15,238 nucleotides of DNA from Lachnospiraceae bacterium UBA3711 (GTDB lineage: Bacteria; Bacillota; Clostridia; Lachnospirales; Lachnospiraceae): positions 65,227 through 80,464 of the forward strand of contig DFHY01000108.1 in the NCBI GenBank assembly GCA_002371345.1, written 5' to 3'. A model generated the notes under the pieces. The model saw nothing but the letters and a program-made list of their open reading frames with translations, did not search any database and was not told the origin of the DNA. Below are positions 13,863-15,238 of this stretch, piece by piece. Every line of letters starts with the position of its first letter. Positions within the stretch are counted from its first letter, which is position 1. Position numbers and translations under genes: made by a program.

Positions 13863-14383
13863 TACGCATCCTCCTCTTCCGGCTTAAGCCGTCTTATCAG
13901 CGTCGTAATCAGAATCGTCGTGAACATGGGAATGCACAGCACCAGCATGATCCTCTCATCCGCGCAGGGCGTTTTCAGGTCTGAGAACACACCACTCCTG
14001 AGCATTGCAATAAATATCGCTACGCATATGAACTCTATCACGGCAATCAAACACAGGAAGTACAGATTCTTTGAGCCGGACCGGTTCATACCGTAATATG
14101 AATCGTGCAGGATGCTGTAACCGACCACGACGCTTCCGCTGATCATGATACCCAGAAATACCGCGTTGCCGGCTGTAAGGAACCGAAGATCAAATGTGTT
14201 CTCGAGAATGAAACAGCACGCCCAGTACAGTATCATCGCGTAGAAACCATACCAGGCTCCTCTCCCGCGGATCTCCAGCTGCATCTCGTCATATTCATTG
14301 CGGATCCCTTTCTGCCTGAACTTCTCGTACACAATTACCAAAACAACAAAAGCAACCGGAAGAAATGAAAATACTTTACTCAT
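13862..14383 (-). CDS. Five-helix membrane protein paired with XRE regulator
   Basis: This 173-residue protein has about five hydrophobic segments, near residues 5-20, 44-60, 68-92, 106-128 and 145-163. Between the first two is a conserved-looking cytoplasmic stretch, RNEYDEMQLEIRGRGAWYGF. Proteins with a DEMQ/IRGR stretch of this type, next to a short XRE regulator, are common in Clostridia and carry only domain-of-unknown-function labels. The exact family cannot be fixed by eye. The start at 14383 has AGGGG about 12 nt upstream, which is rather far. It is the first gene after the promoter at 14453-14481. The pairing suggests that it modulates or senses something for the regulator, but no function is established here. 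Confidence 0.85.
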   Translation of the reverse strand: MSKVFSFLPVAFVVLVIVYEKFRQKGIRNEYDEMQLEIRGRGAWYGFYAMILYWACCFILENTFDLRFLTAGNAVFLGIMISGSVVVGYSILHDSYYGMNRSGSKNLYFLCLIAVIEFICVAIFIAMLRSGVFSDLKTPCADERIMLVLCIPMFTTILITTLIRRLKPEEEDA

Positions 14384-14452
14384 ATCAGTAATTGCCCCTT
14401 TCTCCCTTTCAGGATCTTTGAATCACGTATTGCTGTCAGCCGGTTCATCCTC

Positions 14453-14481
14453 AATATACCCCATTAATAGAATTATGTCAA
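14453..14481 (-). promoter_or_regulatory. Strong sigma-70-type promoter
   Basis: On the minus strand TTGACA (14476-14481) is separated by 17 bp from TATATT (14453-14458). The -35 box is perfect and the -10 box differs at one position, and AT-rich DNA lies upstream. It drives the membrane protein, the XRE regulator and probably the lactate permease. The 5' leader is about 65 nt. Confidence 0.85.
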
Positions 14482-14505
14482 ATATTTATTACATATTTCC
14501 ATAAT

Positions 14506-14543
14506 AAAAAGCGGAAGCGCCAACTCTTCGACAACACTTCCGC
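14506..14543 (-). terminator. Intrinsic terminator
   Basis: GCGGAAG (14511-14517) pairs with CTTCCGC (14537-14543), and on the minus strand the stem is followed by TTTTTATTAT. This is a clear rho-independent terminator for the BIG2 gene ending at 14706, located just upstream of the next promoter. Confidence 0.85.
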
Positions 14544-14705
14544 TCTTCAGGCCGCTCTTCCATTCTTCGCTTAGCTGCAGCGTTCTTCCGCCTGCTGTTA
14601 ACCTCCGGTTATGATATTCAGATCGCTGATTATACCCGGCGTACGCACTCAGGTCCTATTGACGATAGATCCGGCGTCCCGCACATCTTCATGGTGTCGG
14701 CACAC
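14544..14705. other. Non-coding stretch between BIG2 stop and its terminator
   Basis: These ~160 bases are the 3' untranslated region of the surface-protein gene. The only structure I see is a small hairpin, TAACC (14599-14603) with GGTTA (14607-14611). No gene, promoter or repeat is supportable. Confidence 0.5.
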
Positions 14706-15238
14706 TCACTGCACAATCACCTTCACCTTCAGCTTCTTGCTTCCGCTCTTTATTGTAATCACAGCACTGCCGGCTGACCGTGCGGTCAGAACTCCGGATT
14801 TCGATACCTTAACAATCTTCTTATTACCTGAAGTGTACTTAATCTTGTCTGCTGATGTTATAGGATACAGCTCAGGGTTCAGTATAACTCTCTCTCCAAC
14901 CGACACCATGACTGTCTTAGATCCGATGAGTATCTTCTTTGTCTTTACCTTATTTTTCTGAACCTTGATCCTGAATGTAACTTCCTTTCCGCTCTCGGTC
15001 TTCGCGATAATAACAGCCTTTCCGGTCTTCCTGCCGGCCTTAACAACACAGGTTCCGTCCGCGCTGCCGCTAACAGTCGCTCTCTTACTGTCAGAAGACG
15101 CCCATGACACGACACTGTCACCGCCGGCAAGCCCAAGGACCTGAAGCCTGCCCGTCTTCTGTTTCTTCTTCAGCGGCACCTGATACGATATATTTGCGTG
15201 AGGATCGGAATTCTTATAAGCTTCTTCCTGTGCCTTGC
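14706..15238 (-). CDS. Surface protein with BIG2 Ig-like repeats, C-terminal part
   Basis: The reading frame is open to the window edge, so the true start lies outside; a GTG at 15179 is internal. The visible 177 residues are Lys/Ser/Thr/Val-rich and contain two bacterial Ig-like (BIG2) repeats. The first shows VSWASSDSKRATVS...GKAVIIAKTESGKEVTFRIKV. The second shows KYTSGNKKIVKVSKSGVLTARSAG followed by SAVITIKSGSKKLKVKVIV. Such repeats usually act as spacers in secreted or wall-attached proteins. The protein ends just after the second repeat with no LPXTG motif, so anchoring, if any, is through another part. The catalytic or binding domain is not in the window. Confidence 0.9.
   Translation of the reverse strand, partial: KAQEEAYKNSDPHANISYQVPLKKKQKTGRLQVLGLAGGDSVVSWASSDSKRATVSGSADGTCVVKAGRKTGKAVIIAKTESGKEVTFRIKVQKNKVKTKKILIGSKTVMVSVGERVILNPELYPITSADKIKYTSGNKKIVKVSKSGVLTARSAGSAVITIKSGSKKLKVKVIVQ

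Noticed and set aside
1..15238. tRNA, rRNA, insertion sequences or phage genes
   Set aside because: No clover-leaf candidates, rRNA-like blocks, transposase or integrase reading frames were seen in the window.

Overview
The window looks like a piece of a Firmicutes chromosome, most likely a gut or rumen Clostridia of the Lachnospiraceae type. This is an inference. It rests on strong AGGAGG-type ribosome binding sites, ATG/GTG starts, moderate GC, a bacterial Ig-like (BIG2) surface protein, a secreted barnase with barstar, an XRE regulator paired with a small membrane protein, and CUT1 sugar ABC genes with no ATPase gene beside them. Every supportable gene lies on the minus strand, so transcription runs from high to low coordinates.

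Layout in the direction of transcription. (1) 15238-14706: the C-terminal end of a BIG2-repeat surface protein, closed by a canonical terminator at 14506-14543. (2) 14481-11992: a near-consensus sigma-70 promoter, then a small five-helix membrane protein, a 65-residue XRE regulator and a lactate permease of the LctP family, packed with 1-nt overlap and 2-nt spacing. (3) 11826-10779: a promoter, a structured leader, a secreted barnase-like ribonuclease and its overlapping barstar-like inhibitor. (4) 10751-9658: an AraC-family regulator with its own terminator. (5) 9579-6003: a sugar-uptake operon (substrate-binding protein and two CUT1 permeases), with candidate operators upstream and a terminator at the end. 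(6) 5980-301: a hydrolytic operon made of an unrecognised 634-residue protein with a deacetylase/GH57-like look, a 70-residue zinc-ribbon protein and a LacZ-type GH2 beta-galactosidase, preceded by a 17-bp perfect palindrome. (7) 345-1: about 350 nt of non-coding DNA filled with nested hairpins and a tandem repeat.

Blocks 4-6 read as one carbohydrate-utilisation locus. AraC senses a sugar, the binding protein and MalF/MalG-like permeases import an oligosaccharide using an ATPase encoded elsewhere, and the cytoplasmic enzymes (none has a signal peptide) break it down, releasing beta-linked galactose. The least explained parts are the 634-residue protein with its zinc-ribbon partner; the barnase/barstar pair, whose classical interface residues have changed on both sides; a ~50-nt element found in the 5' leaders of two unrelated genes; and the hairpin array downstream of lacZ.
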